NCBI GenBank assembly: GCA_024690205.1
Contig: JAILCX010000004.1
Span: 123,245-187,244 of the forward strand
Source of the DNA: Lachnospiraceae bacterium
GTDB taxonomy: Bacteria > Bacillota > Clostridia > Lachnospirales > Lachnospiraceae
Direction of reading: 5' to 3'
Length of the DNA: 64,000 nucleotides
Position numbers and translations under genes: made by a program. Under the pieces are notes generated by a model, which was given only the letters and a program-made list of their open reading frames with translations, made no database searches and was not told the origin of the DNA. Each line of letters opens with the position of its first letter. The stretch's first letter is position 1. Below, one piece after another: positions 35,497 to 43,686 of the stretch.

Positions 35497-37408
35497 AGTA
35501 GTATCTAACCTCCTGTATCCCGGGCTTTTCAGTTCTGTCCGCAAAACATATCCCGTTTTGTGAAAATTCATAATCAGCCGGACGGTCATCAAAATCTCCG
35601 CCGTAACGAAGAACCTTTTGTCCCGTGACTTCATCTTCCACGTAGATAGCCTGATCAATGAAATCCCAGATAAATCCGCCGTGGAATCCCTCGTACTTGT
35701 CAAAAAGCTTCATATAAGAATTGAATCCGCCAAGTGAGTTGCCCATGCAATGCATGTATTCGCAAAGGATATAAGGTTTCTTTGCTCCGTTTTTAAAGTA
35801 GTTATCGATGTCTTCGGGCTTGGCATACATCGTACTTTCGACATCCGAAATCTTGTCCTCGTACTCGGCCCTTCGAACCCACAGTCCTTCATAATGTGTC
35901 AGTCTGCCGTCGTTCTTTGACTTAAAGAAGTCATTCATCTCACGGATATCCTCTCCGACAAACGATTCGTTTCCAAGCGACCAGAAAAGTACAGATGTAT
36001 GGTTCTTAAACCACTCGTAGTTGCTGTTTGCCCTGTCAAGGACTGCTTCTTTCCAGACTGGATCATCACCGGGCACATTCCACGAAGGATCAAGGGCACC
36101 GAGTTTCATCCACGATCCGTGAGTTTCCATATTTGTCTCGGCCATCATATAGATGCCTTCTTCGTCGCACATGTGGTACCACTCTATACGGTCCGGATAA
36201 TGACAGGTACGAACGGCATTTATGTTATTCTTTTTGAATAACTCCATGTCTTTTTTCATATCATCAACCGTAATAGAACGTCCGCTTTCCGGGTTCCACT
36301 CGTGACGGTTAACGCCGCAGATACGGAGTCTTTCCCCGTTATAAAGGATGATCTTGTCTTTTATCTCTATCCTTCTGAATCCGGTCTTGTAAGGAATGAC
36401 TTCACATAAAGTGCCGTCTTTGTCATAAGCCTCTATCTTAAGGTTATATAATACAGGCGATTTAAAGGCCCAGGGCTTTATGTTCGAAAGTGAATAGCCT
36501 TTCTTTTCACCATCCGCCCCAAAAACAAACCCTTCTTCATCAGATACGGTGTGTTCGTCGCATATAACCTCCTTACCCTCGGGAGATAGAAGCTTAAGCT
36601 TTATCTTTGAACCCGGACAGCTTTTGTTAAGCTTTATATCAACGGAAAGACAGCCGCTTATATTATCTTCATTCAAAGTGCTTCTTATCTCAAGGTCCTC
36701 AACATGGCTTTTAGGCGTTGCTATGAGTTTTACGTCCCTGAATATTCCGAAGAACCTGAAGAAGTCCTGATCTTCAAGGAATGCAGCGGTAGATCGCTTG
36801 TGTACCTCGACCGCAAGGATATTGTCGCTTTCTTTAATATAATCCGTGATGTCGAATTCATGGGATGTAAAGCTGTCCTCGCTGTAGCCTATGAACTCTC
36901 CGTTAAGCCAAACATAATATGCCTGTTCAACACCTTCAAATCTGATACGTTGATCATATCCTCCCGTGTTTTCGATCCTGTCAAATACCGTGATATACGA
37001 ACCCACCGGGTTGTAGAGCGCATTTGCAAAACTTCCCGTAAGATGCGCCTTTTTGTCAGAATCCAGAGGACGTCTGAAGATATGCCCTTCCCAGGGATAC
37101 ATCGTATTAATATAGTGAAATCTGTCGTATCCTGAAAACTCGATGTGCGAAGGTACCTTGATCTTGTCGGTTTTTTGCTCTATGTCAGCAATACTCCACT
37201 TGTAAAAATCCGCCGGCCTTTCCTTTGCGTTTTTGGAATAAACAAAATTCCACTGTCCGGATAAGGATTTAACAAGGGAACTTTGACCTTTTAACACTTC
37301 ATCCTCATTCCTGTATATAGTGTGGTCGCTGTGGGCTTTTTGCATGTTGACCCCGAAAACGGCAGGATCATCAAGCCACATAATGTCCGGTTTTTCTACC
37401 CTGTTCAT
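35477..37408 (-). CDS. lacL: LacL-like beta-galactosidase large subunit (GH2)
   Basis: A 643-residue glycosyl hydrolase family 2 protein with the sugar-binding domain, immunoglobulin-like domain and TIM barrel. The acid/base is E481 in SLGNES and the nucleophile E550 in ILCEYMHCMGNS; GVNRHEWNPESGRSI and TCHYPDRIEWY are further barrel signatures. It ends where LacZ domain 4 ends and overlaps lacM by 20 bases, so the active enzyme should be a LacL-LacM complex hydrolysing lactose or plant galactosides. No signal peptide, so it is cytoplasmic. Positioned 22 bases after ptsI. Confidence 0.94.
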   Translation of the reverse strand: MNRVEKPDIMWLDDPAVFGVNMQKAHSDHTIYRNEDEVLKGQSSLVKSLSGQWNFVYSKNAKERPADFYKWSIADIEQKTDKIKVPSHIEFSGYDRFHYINTMYPWEGHIFRRPLDSDKKAHLTGSFANALYNPVGSYITVFDRIENTGGYDQRIRFEGVEQAYYVWLNGEFIGYSEDSFTSHEFDITDYIKESDNILAVEVHKRSTAAFLEDQDFFRFFGIFRDVKLIATPKSHVEDLEIRSTLNEDNISGCLSVDIKLNKSCPGSKIKLKLLSPEGKEVICDEHTVSDEEGFVFGADGEKKGYSLSNIKPWAFKSPVLYNLKIEAYDKDGTLCEVIPYKTGFRRIEIKDKIILYNGERLRICGVNRHEWNPESGRSITVDDMKKDMELFKKNNINAVRTCHYPDRIEWYHMCDEEGIYMMAETNMETHGSWMKLGALDPSWNVPGDDPVWKEAVLDRANSNYEWFKNHTSVLFWSLGNESFVGEDIREMNDFFKSKNDGRLTHYEGLWVRRAEYEDKISDVESTMYAKPEDIDNYFKNGAKKPYILCEYMHCMGNSLGGFNSYMKLFDKYEGFHGGFIWDFIDQAIYVEDEVTGQKVLRYGGDFDDRPADYEFSQNGICFADRTEKPGIQEVRYYYGKYNS

Positions 37409-37429
37409 AAATAACCCTCTCTGTTATTT

Positions 37430-39046
37430 CTATGATATTAAAGACAATCTGACGGGTATGATCTTTCCCGGTGCAACCGAGAGTTCATCGATTCCCGCCT
37501 TTATAAAGAATTCCGAAAGACTTGTATCCGCCGCAAGCTCTCCGCATATTCCGACGGGAATGTTATTCTTGTGAGCATTCTCGGCAGTAATCTTGATAAG
37601 CTCAAGTACCGCGGGATGCACCGGATCGTAATACTTTTCTATATCTTCATTGATACGGTCCGCACCGGTCGTATACTGTGTAAGGTCGTTGCTGCCTATA
37701 GAGAAAAAGTCGCACTCTTTAGCAAACTCTCCGCTTAAGATAGCGGCAGAAGGCGTCTCTATCATGATCCCAAGCGGAACCTTCTTACACGAAATTCCTT
37801 CATTTTCAAGGGATTTCCTGGCCTTTTCACAATACTTCTTTGCTTCCTTTATTTCCCAAAGCGAGCTGATCATCGGGAACATTATCATAAGGTTTCCGTA
37901 TACGGAAGCACGGTAAAGCGCCCTTAGCTGCGTAAGGAACATCTCGGGATGCTCAAGGCTTATCCTTATTCCCCTTATCCCCATACCGGGGTTTTGCTCA
38001 AATGGCAGATTCATATAACGTGCTGCTTTGTCATAACCTATATCGCAGGTTCTTATGATGACCTTTTTATCTCCCATCATCTTAAGGACTTTGCTGTAGT
38101 TATCGAACTGCTCATCCTCGGTAGGATAATCATCGCCCTTAAGATATATGAACTCTGTCCTGAAAAGTCCTATTCCGTCTGCTTCATTTAACAAAACAGA
38201 ATCCGTGTCTCCGGGATCTGAGATATTACCCATAACGGCGATCGGACTCTTTTCTGACTTTATCTGGTCCTGCTTTATCCTCTGTCTGGCATCGCTTCTT
38301 AATTTTTCGATACGGAGTTTCTTTTCAATAAATTTGCCGATCGTTTCTTCATCGGGTTCAAGATATACCTCGCCTTCGTTTCCGTCGATGATGATGCGGC
38401 CTTCTTTCTGGTCAAAAATACGATCACCCGCTGCTACAACACAGGGAATACCCATGTTTCCGGCAAGAATAGAAGTATGATCATTAACGGTACCGCCTGA
38501 AAGGACTATACCTTTGATAAGCTTTTTATCTATACGCATAAGCCTGGCAGGTGAAAGATTGGCGGCAACGATGATAAAGCCATCATCGTCGGGACCTTTT
38601 TCCCCGTCAGGCTTGTCGATCTTTCCACGGCCGGATAATTCACGAAGCAGTTCTTCGGCAACACTTAAAAGATCTGCAGCCCTTGCCTGCATATATTCAT
38701 CAGAAAGCTTTTCAAATATCCTTGAAAGCTCCGTACCGCTTTCAAGGATAGCTTGATGTATGCTGTAACCTCGGTTTATTCGGTTTAAAACAGCTTCTTC
38801 AAATACGGGATCATCCATTATGATGCTGTAAGATTCAAAAAGACCGGTCATCGAAGAATCTTCTTTATCAGACAAAGAAGAAAGCCGTCTGAATTCGGCC
38901 CGAACCCGGCTCTTCAATGAGAAATACTGTTTTTTTAATCCTTCGGGAGTATCATTTGATGCAACGACCGTAATATCGTTTCCGATATGCCAGAGCGGCG
39001 CAACCGCAATCCCCCCGGAAGCGGCTTTTCCCTTTAATGTTTCCAT
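37430..39046 (-). CDS. ptsI: PtsI, PTS enzyme I (phosphoenolpyruvate-protein phosphotransferase)
   Basis: General PTS component that transfers phosphate from PEP to HPr; 538 residues, slightly short of the usual 570. The phosphorylated histidine is H190 in LSGGTVNDHTSILAGN; RTEFIYL, MIMFPMISSLWE and GICGELAAD (active-site Cys) follow. The ATG at 39046 matches the family start (GKAASGGIAVAP). No clear ribosome site precedes it; an in-frame TTG five codons upstream has AAGGTG in place. No ptsH lies next to it, so HPr is encoded elsewhere. It heads an operon with lacLM. Confidence 0.94.
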   Translation of the reverse strand: METLKGKAASGGIAVAPLWHIGNDITVVASNDTPEGLKKQYFSLKSRVRAEFRRLSSLSDKEDSSMTGLFESYSIIMDDPVFEEAVLNRINRGYSIHQAILESGTELSRIFEKLSDEYMQARAADLLSVAEELLRELSGRGKIDKPDGEKGPDDDGFIIVAANLSPARLMRIDKKLIKGIVLSGGTVNDHTSILAGNMGIPCVVAAGDRIFDQKEGRIIIDGNEGEVYLEPDEETIGKFIEKKLRIEKLRSDARQRIKQDQIKSEKSPIAVMGNISDPGDTDSVLLNEADGIGLFRTEFIYLKGDDYPTEDEQFDNYSKVLKMMGDKKVIIRTCDIGYDKAARYMNLPFEQNPGMGIRGIRISLEHPEMFLTQLRALYRASVYGNLMIMFPMISSLWEIKEAKKYCEKARKSLENEGISCKKVPLGIMIETPSAAILSGEFAKECDFFSIGSNDLTQYTTGADRINEDIEKYYDPVHPAVLELIKITAENAHKNNIPVGICGELAADTSLSEFFIKAGIDELSVAPGKIIPVRLSLIS

Positions 39047-39084
39047 GTTTTTATAATACAACAAAAACACCTTGTTAAAAACTC

Positions 39085-39113
39085 TTGACCTTTGCCTAAG
39101 TGAATGATAATAT
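39085..39113 (+). promoter_or_regulatory. Promoter of tRNA-Leu
   Basis: TTGACC and TAATAT are separated by 17 bases on the plus strand, about 70 bases before the tRNA. It is the only good plus-strand promoter between ptsI and the tRNA. Confidence 0.65.
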
Positions 39114-39143
39114 AGCAAAGTACGATGTGAGACAGTCGTGGGG

Positions 39144-39172
39144 CAGTCATTAGGGACGGTTCTCTTTGACTG
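39144..39172 (+). repeat. REP-like hairpin related to the RAYT element ends, in the tRNA leader
   Basis: CAGTCA and TGACTG form a six-pair stem enclosing TTAGGGACGGTTCTC. The core TTAGGGACGG is shared with the left end of the RAYT element at 61678-61687. It sits between the tRNA promoter and the tRNA, so it is transcribed as part of the precursor. Whether it is mobilised by the RAYT is untested. Confidence 0.45.
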
Positions 39173-39183
39173 GTTCACAATAA

Positions 39184-39267
39184 GCGGAAGTGTCGGAACT
39201 GGCAGACGAGCAAGACTAAGGATCTTGTGTTAGCAATAACGTGTGGGTTCAAGTCCCATCTTCCGCA
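39184..39267 (+). tRNA. tRNA-Leu, anticodon AAG
   Basis: 84-nt class II tRNA with a seven-pair acceptor stem (GCGGAAG with CTTCCGC), discriminator A, T loop GGTTCAAGTCC, and a long variable arm. The anticodon stem CAAGA/TCTTG holds the loop CTAAGGA, giving anticodon AAG, which decodes CUU. The CCA tail is not encoded (CTG follows). Confidence 0.93.
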
Positions 39268-39271
39268 CTGT
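39255..39271 (+). repeat. 17-bp direct repeat, copy 1 (tRNA-Leu 3' end)
   Basis: CCCATCTTCCGCACTGT, spanning the T arm end, acceptor strand and four bases beyond the tRNA. An identical copy lies at 39426-39442. tRNA 3' ends are the usual target of tyrosine-recombinase integration, so this pair looks like an attachment-site duplication. Confidence 0.75.
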
Positions 39272-39277
39272 AAAAAC

Positions 39278-39311
39278 GAGGGATATGCACAAAAGCATAT
39301 CCCTCATTTTT
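39278..39311 (+). terminator. Terminator of tRNA-Leu
   Basis: GAGGGATATGC and GCATATCCCTC pair perfectly around a six-base loop and are followed by ATTTTT. It starts 11 bases after the tRNA. Confidence 0.85.
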
Positions 39312-39312
39312 A

Positions 39313-39361
39313 TATGCCGATGAGTCCCTTTAAGCCCAGGCTTCAAGGTCTCCTCGGCATA
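39313..39361. repeat. Long 49-nt imperfect palindrome inside the tRNA-end duplication
   Basis: TATGCCGA-GAG and CTC-TCGGCATA form the outer stem with one mismatch; AAGC and GCTT form an inner stem. No T tract follows. It is the middle of three consecutive hairpins between the two 17-bp repeats. Confidence 0.55.
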
Positions 39362-39387
39362 AATGCCTCGTCGGTCGGTTCGGTGGG

Positions 39388-39416
39388 AAAAAGGTCCACC
39401 GGACCTTTTTCTTTTT
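39388..39416. terminator. Bidirectional terminator between tRNA-Leu and the XRE gene
   Basis: AAAAAGGTCC-ACC-GGACCTTTTT, with TTTTTCTTTTT on the plus side and an A5/T5 frame on the minus side, so it can stop transcripts from both directions, including the XRE gene that ends at 39455. Confidence 0.7.
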
Positions 39417-39425
39417 CCACCTCAC

Positions 39426-39442
39426 CCCATCTTCCGCACTGT
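39426..39442 (+). repeat. 17-bp direct repeat, copy 2
   Basis: Identical to 39255-39271, i.e. a second copy of the tRNA-Leu 3' end with no tRNA body attached. It bounds the right side of the hairpin-rich insert, 12 bases before the XRE stop codon. Confidence 0.75.
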
Positions 39443-39454
39443 GTAAAAAACTAA

Positions 39455-39682
39455 CTAATTACGAATTATTCTTTTTGAAAGTCCAAGGATATAATCGGAA
39501 GATACGCCATACAACTGGCACAACTTAACAAGATGTCTTATCGGGAGTTCATTAGCTCCGCGTTCATAGCGTGCGTACATAGTTTGGGATGTACCAAGAT
39601 AATTGGCAACATATTCCTGCGTATAGTCACTATCTTCACGCAAATCCTTTATCATCCTGGTATAAGAGACCTCTGAACCCAT
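39455..39682 (-). CDS. XRE-family helix-turn-helix regulator
   Basis: A 75-residue single-domain DNA-binding protein. The Cro/CI-type helix-turn-helix is visible as IKDLREDSDYTQEYVANYLGTS, then YARYERGANELPIRHLVKLCQLYGVSSDYILGL, the standard XRE ending. The start is uncertain: ATG 39682 is used here; an internal ATG nine codons on (MIKDLRED) also fits the family. It is divergent from the large membrane protein gene, with two palindromes in the 67-bp gap, so it probably represses that gene and itself. Confidence 0.88.
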   Translation of the reverse strand: MGSEVSYTRMIKDLREDSDYTQEYVANYLGTSQTMYARYERGANELPIRHLVKLCQLYGVSSDYILGLSKRIIRN

Positions 39683-39696
39683 ACTTTAAGTATATG

Positions 39697-39714
39697 TAGT
39701 AAAGATATTTACTA
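39697..39714. promoter_or_regulatory. Palindromic operator 1 between the XRE and membrane protein genes
   Basis: TAGTAAAGATATTTACTA, an 18-bp palindrome with one mismatched pair. Nearly identical to the second site 25 bp away (centre to centre). Confidence 0.7.
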
Positions 39715-39721
39715 TTGAATC

Positions 39722-39739
39722 TAGTAAATATATTTACTA
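39722..39739. promoter_or_regulatory. Palindromic operator 2 between the XRE and membrane protein genes
   Basis: TAGTAAATATATTTACTA, a perfect 18-bp palindrome, ending 10 bases before the membrane protein start codon. Any promoter for that gene must overlap it, which suits repression. Confidence 0.75.
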
Positions 39740-39749
39740 AGATTATTAC

Positions 39750-42299
39750 ATGAATATCAAAAGATCCGGAAAAATAGTATTAAGTATTATCGCAGGTGCT
39801 GTATGTATATTGGTTGCAGCTTACTTATGGATATATAACGGAGTACACTATCATAATAAAGATGAACTCGCTCAAACGGTTTCGGAATACCAAGTTTTCG
39901 AAATGCTTGATGGCGAGGAATTATCGATACCGCTTTTGCCGGAAAAGAATTACGTCCAGTCGATCTCGGTCCTGCTTATAAACCTTGAATCTGAAGAAAG
40001 CGGCAATATGACAGTATCGATCTTAGATAAATATGGTAAAAAGTATTTTGATACATCCATTCCTTTATCTTCTGTTCCGGCAGGAGAATTCTATGAATTT
40101 CCCGTATATACAAGGCTTACCCGAAACAGGGAATACTTGATCAACATCTCACAAAAAGGGGCATCTGTTGCTCCTTATCTGCTGTATGCGGATTCTTCGC
40201 AGATCAAAAACGGTGCCGATCCGCTTGTCGGGATAAAGTATTGTAACGAAGCAAGCGACTGGGAAAAATCGGGAATAATGATTTCCGTTATTCTGGGATT
40301 ACTGACGGTTCTGATCTTCTGTTTTGGTTCAGACATTTCTAAATTTCTGTCAAGATCATATACGAAAATCATTCTAGGCATTCTTTTACTTACTCAGTAT
40401 ATTATGATGATGCCTATGTTTAAATATGTTTTGGGATCGGTAACGCTGGATCCTTCATGGCGATATGTACTTAATATCTTAGGATACCGCGGATACAAAT
40501 TCGGAGATGATGCCTTTTTTACATACGGACCTCTTGGATTTATCTGCTATCTTATGAATCTTGATAACAACGGAATAACCTATTATGTCGGATTAGCGGT
40601 ACTTCTTATCGTAGTTTTCATCAACGCTTATTTCCTCTTCAAAGTGTTTAAACTAGTTTTTCAAAACAAAATATCGATCGTCGGGGTGGTATTATCATCA
40701 CTTGTTTATATCCTTAACTATACTAAGTCCGAATGGGATAATTACATGCTATATACCCTGATCCTTGGCGTTATAGTTTCATTCAGGGAGCGGCATGAAA
40801 GTAAAGATAGGACTGAAGATAAAAATGACCGATCTCACATCGTCACGATAGTCGCGGTAAATTTCCTATTTTGTATCATGTCTTTATCCAAGTTTTCAAC
40901 ATTTACAAGCGCTTTGTCATTTACGATCCTTTTTGCCATATTTGACTTTTTCTTTAACAGAAGAATTGAAAGCATAAGTTATTTTGCACCGGCCTGCGCT
41001 TTTTCAGTTATTGGTTATCTGCTTTATAATCCCTCGTTTGCAGATCTTTTTAGATATCTAAAAGGCATATTTGCCATATCTGACGGATGGATGATCTCAA
41101 GCCAGTGGGATTACTGCTTTACCCAAAAGGAATGGCAAAGCCTGATACTTATCATGATCATGTTCGTTCTGCTTATGGTTACCGGAATAATATGTGATCA
41201 TAAATCTTCACATATAATCATTTCGCTCTCTTCTTCCATGTTTTTGCTCTTTAAATACGCTTCAACAAGACATGGTCTGGCATGTGGCTTATGGCTGTAT
41301 GCGATGCTCTTTTCAGCCGCAGTGCTGTCATTTAATTGGGATGTGCTTTTTGATAAAGAAAGTAATGATCGATCGACTCAAAGATCCGTATGCATACGGA
41401 TCGCCGGTCTTTTTGCCATAGCATGTGTTTCGTTTACTTCAATTTTACAGACAACCAATCTGCATTATTCAACCGGAGAGATCAAAGCACAACTGCATGA
41501 TAAGTTTTTCGGGATCATCCACATCAACGATCCTTCGGTTTTGCCTGAAACCATTGAGTCATCAACACTGCCCGAGGAACTGCTTGCAAAGATCGGAAGT
41601 GAAAGCGTATGTATTTACAACTATCGGCAGGCAATGGGCGCGACGAACCCTTCACTTAACCTGAAAGTATACCCGTCGATCCAGGGAGTGTTGACGATAG
41701 TTCCCATGATGGAACAAAGAAATACTTATTTCTTTAATTCAGAAGATGCCCCGACATACATGATCATGTTTGATGAAACGATAGATGACAGGATCAAGCT
41801 CTTTGACAGCCCATACACATGGGATGGGATAAGAACCAATTACCAGGTTGATTCCGTTTACGGGGATATTACCTTATTAAAAAAAGTAAATACAGGCAAG
41901 CCCAAGGATGAAATAACGGATGAATATACCTTCTTAAGGGAAGAATCATATGACAAAGATGCGGTAATAGAAATCCCACACGATGCTAAATATGCCAAAG
42001 TCAAGATTGACTTTAGCCTTACGGGAAAGCTGAAAAAATTCTTTTATCACGTCTTTATAACTAATGTAAGCATTAACTATTCAGACGGAAGGGTTTTATA
42101 CGGAAGAGCGATCATACCGACCCTTGAGGAAGGATTTGAGATCACCTATTTCCCTCAAAATCCTGGCGAAATGATCCAAAAGCTGGGCTATGTCGGGCAG
42201 GATGATAAAGACAACGGACCTGATATGGTTTCAATCTCTTTTTCCGGCCTTGGACTTAATGACATAGCGGATAAGATCAAGATCAAATGGTACGGTTAA
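39750..42299 (+). CDS. Large polytopic membrane protein, possibly GT-C-like glycosyltransferase
   Basis: An 849-residue protein I cannot assign firmly. An N-terminal anchor (about 9-28) is followed by an external beta-rich region (about 35-165), then some 10-12 hydrophobic segments between about 175 and 555, then a soluble C-terminal half. DPSWRYVLNILGYRGYKFGDD with FFTYGPLGF just after a membrane segment resembles the first external loop of GT-C glycosyltransferases, where an Asp is catalytic; this is only a suggestion. The ATG has no ribosome site and lies 10 bases after an operator, so its mRNA may be leaderless. Codon use is more AT-rich than the neighbours. Confidence 0.75.
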   Translation: MNIKRSGKIVLSIIAGAVCILVAAYLWIYNGVHYHNKDELAQTVSEYQVFEMLDGEELSIPLLPEKNYVQSISVLLINLESEESGNMTVSILDKYGKKYFDTSIPLSSVPAGEFYEFPVYTRLTRNREYLINISQKGASVAPYLLYADSSQIKNGADPLVGIKYCNEASDWEKSGIMISVILGLLTVLIFCFGSDISKFLSRSYTKIILGILLLTQYIMMMPMFKYVLGSVTLDPSWRYVLNILGYRGYKFGDDAFFTYGPLGFICYLMNLDNNGITYYVGLAVLLIVVFINAYFLFKVFKLVFQNKISIVGVVLSSLVYILNYTKSEWDNYMLYTLILGVIVSFRERHESKDRTEDKNDRSHIVTIVAVNFLFCIMSLSKFSTFTSALSFTILFAIFDFFFNRRIESISYFAPACAFSVIGYLLYNPSFADLFRYLKGIFAISDGWMISSQWDYCFTQKEWQSLILIMIMFVLLMVTGIICDHKSSHIIISLSSSMFLLFKYASTRHGLACGLWLYAMLFSAAVLSFNWDVLFDKESNDRSTQRSVCIRIAGLFAIACVSFTSILQTTNLHYSTGEIKAQLHDKFFGIIHINDPSVLPETIESSTLPEELLAKIGSESVCIYNYRQAMGATNPSLNLKVYPSIQGVLTIVPMMEQRNTYFFNSEDAPTYMIMFDETIDDRIKLFDSPYTWDGIRTNYQVDSVYGDITLLKKVNTGKPKDEITDEYTFLREESYDKDAVIEIPHDAKYAKVKIDFSLTGKLKKFFYHVFITNVSINYSDGRVLYGRAIIPTLEEGFEITYFPQNPGEMIQKLGYVGQDDKDNGPDMVSISFSGLGLNDIADKIKIKWYG

Positions 42300-42306
42300 G
42301 GATCAA

Positions 42307-42339
42307 TGGGGACGGGTGCGTGCTGGTACTATGGTACCT
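42307..42339 (+). repeat. Second possible solo RAYT-end-like sequence
   Basis: TGGGGACGGGTGCGTGCTGG followed by the small palindrome GGTAC-TATG-GTACC. The GGGGACGG core matches the RAYT element ends at 61681 and 62574. It fills the space between the membrane protein and the histidine kinase. Confidence 0.35.
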
Positions 42340-42340
42340 C

Positions 42341-42365
42341 ATACCGTAATTAGCAATTATGGTAT
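42341..42365. promoter_or_regulatory. Hairpin/operator over the histidine kinase promoter
   Basis: ATACCGTAATT and AATTATGGTAT pair over 11 positions (one G-U) with a three-base loop. The right arm overlaps the extended -10 element. No T tract follows, so an operator is more likely than a terminator. Confidence 0.4.
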
Positions 42366-42368
42366 AAT
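42360..42368 (+). promoter_or_regulatory. Extended -10 promoter of the histidine kinase gene
   Basis: TGGTATAAT is a perfect -10 with the TG extension; no good -35 is visible. It lies 58 bases before the kinase ATG. Confidence 0.5.
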
Positions 42369-42426
42369 TGAAGTGTCTCATGATGCCGATAAACATTATG
42401 AACATTACATTAAGGGGTTACGTATC

Positions 42427-43659
42427 ATGGCATTCGGATTTTTCCGAAATAACGATCAGGAAAAAAAAGACGATGAAGCTCTTCTTGCTTCATCCGAAAA
42501 AATATCTAAGATTTCTGAAATTGAGATCACCGATTTTGACATACTGAGGTCTCTATCCTCAGAGTATAATGCAGTTTACTATGCAAATCTCGACACGGGA
42601 GATGTTGCGGTCATTAACCTCAACAACCGGCTTATTAAGATTGTCGGTGCCGAGTTTAAAGAAAAGAAAAAGATCGATGAATTTGCAGCTGTATATGCTA
42701 ATAATGTCGTAAGGTCCGATATGATCGGTGACTTTATCGCTACCGTAAGCACGGCAAATCTTCGAAAGAAAATGGCCGAACTGCCCGTCTATACCTACCA
42801 GTACATAGGAAAAAAGGATGGCGAAGACAACTATTTCCAAATGAAGGCATCACGCATAAACAACAGCATCACCGATATTGTTGTTGGCTTTGCGGATATC
42901 AATTCCAGGATAAACACCGAGAAGAAGCGTTTCATTGAGCTTCAGTCGGCATCAAATATAAAGAACGATTTTTTAAAGAACGTATCGCACGAGCTTCTTA
43001 CCCCGTTAAATGCAATAAACGGATTTACAGAACTTGCTCTTAAGCAGGAACTATCTGACGGTGTCGTAAAGGACTGTGTTGACCATATCCACGAAGAAGT
43101 TCAGGGGCTTATCATCCAGATCAGAAATCTAATTACTATGGATGAATTCAATCTCGTTAACAGAGAGCCTCTAATGAGCACAAATAACCTGATAGATCTG
43201 CTTAACGCAATGAATGAGCGTGTGCTTGCCGCCACTCAGAAGAAAAAGCTGCATTTTACCGTTGATTCCACGGGTGTAAAGATCCCCAAGATAATTACTG
43301 ATGCCGAATTTATAAACCGTATCCTTTTACATTTGCTTTATAATGCTATCAAATTCTCCAACGAAAGCGGAACTATCATCCTTTCCGTCAAACAGGAAGT
43401 ACTTGATGAACAGACCGTTTTAAATGAGATCCATGTCAAGGATAACGGAATAGGAATGTCAAAAGAATTCGTTAATCATATATTTGATATCTTTTCAAGA
43501 GAAAGATCATCTACTGAAGGAGCTCCTCCCGGAATGGGCCTTGGAATGGCCATAACCGAACGTCTTGTAAAATCTTTAAACGGAGAGATCTCAGTTGTTT
43601 CAAAAGAAGGATTCGGCAGTGATTTTAAGGTCGTTATACCCACAAAAGTTGCAAATTAA
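42427..43659 (+). CDS. Soluble sensor histidine kinase
   Basis: A 410-residue kinase with no membrane segment. Residues about 40-190 look like a PAS-type sensor (YNAVYYANLDTGDVAVINLN ... VVGFADINSRIN). HisKA follows with the phospho-acceptor His in NVSHELLTPLNAINGF, and the HATPase domain shows LLYNAIKFS (N box), VKDNGIGMS (G1) and GMGLGMAIT (G2). AAGGGG nine bases before ATG 42427 sets the start; the frame opens 37 codons earlier inside the promoter region. No response regulator gene is adjacent, so it is an orphan kinase. Confidence 0.88.
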   Translation: MAFGFFRNNDQEKKDDEALLASSEKISKISEIEITDFDILRSLSSEYNAVYYANLDTGDVAVINLNNRLIKIVGAEFKEKKKIDEFAAVYANNVVRSDMIGDFIATVSTANLRKKMAELPVYTYQYIGKKDGEDNYFQMKASRINNSITDIVVGFADINSRINTEKKRFIELQSASNIKNDFLKNVSHELLTPLNAINGFTELALKQELSDGVVKDCVDHIHEEVQGLIIQIRNLITMDEFNLVNREPLMSTNNLIDLLNAMNERVLAATQKKKLHFTVDSTGVKIPKIITDAEFINRILLHLLYNAIKFSNESGTIILSVKQEVLDEQTVLNEIHVKDNGIGMSKEFVNHIFDIFSRERSSTEGAPPGMGLGMAITERLVKSLNGEISVVSKEGFGSDFKVVIPTKVAN

Positions 43660-43684
43660 AGGACTTCATTAAGAAGTCCTTTTC
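43658..43684. terminator. Bidirectional terminator between the convergent kinase and GGDEF genes
   Basis: AAAGGACTTC-ATTAA-GAAGTCCTTT, perfect ten-pair stem, with TTTTCTTTT on the plus side and TTTAAT on the minus side. It overlaps the kinase stop by two bases and fills the gap to the convergent gene. Confidence 0.85.
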
Positions 43685-43686
43685 TT

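Noticed and set aside
34549..37408. Frameshifted lacZ
   Set aside because: Lengths, overlap and start codon match the natural LacL/LacM split rather than a broken single gene.
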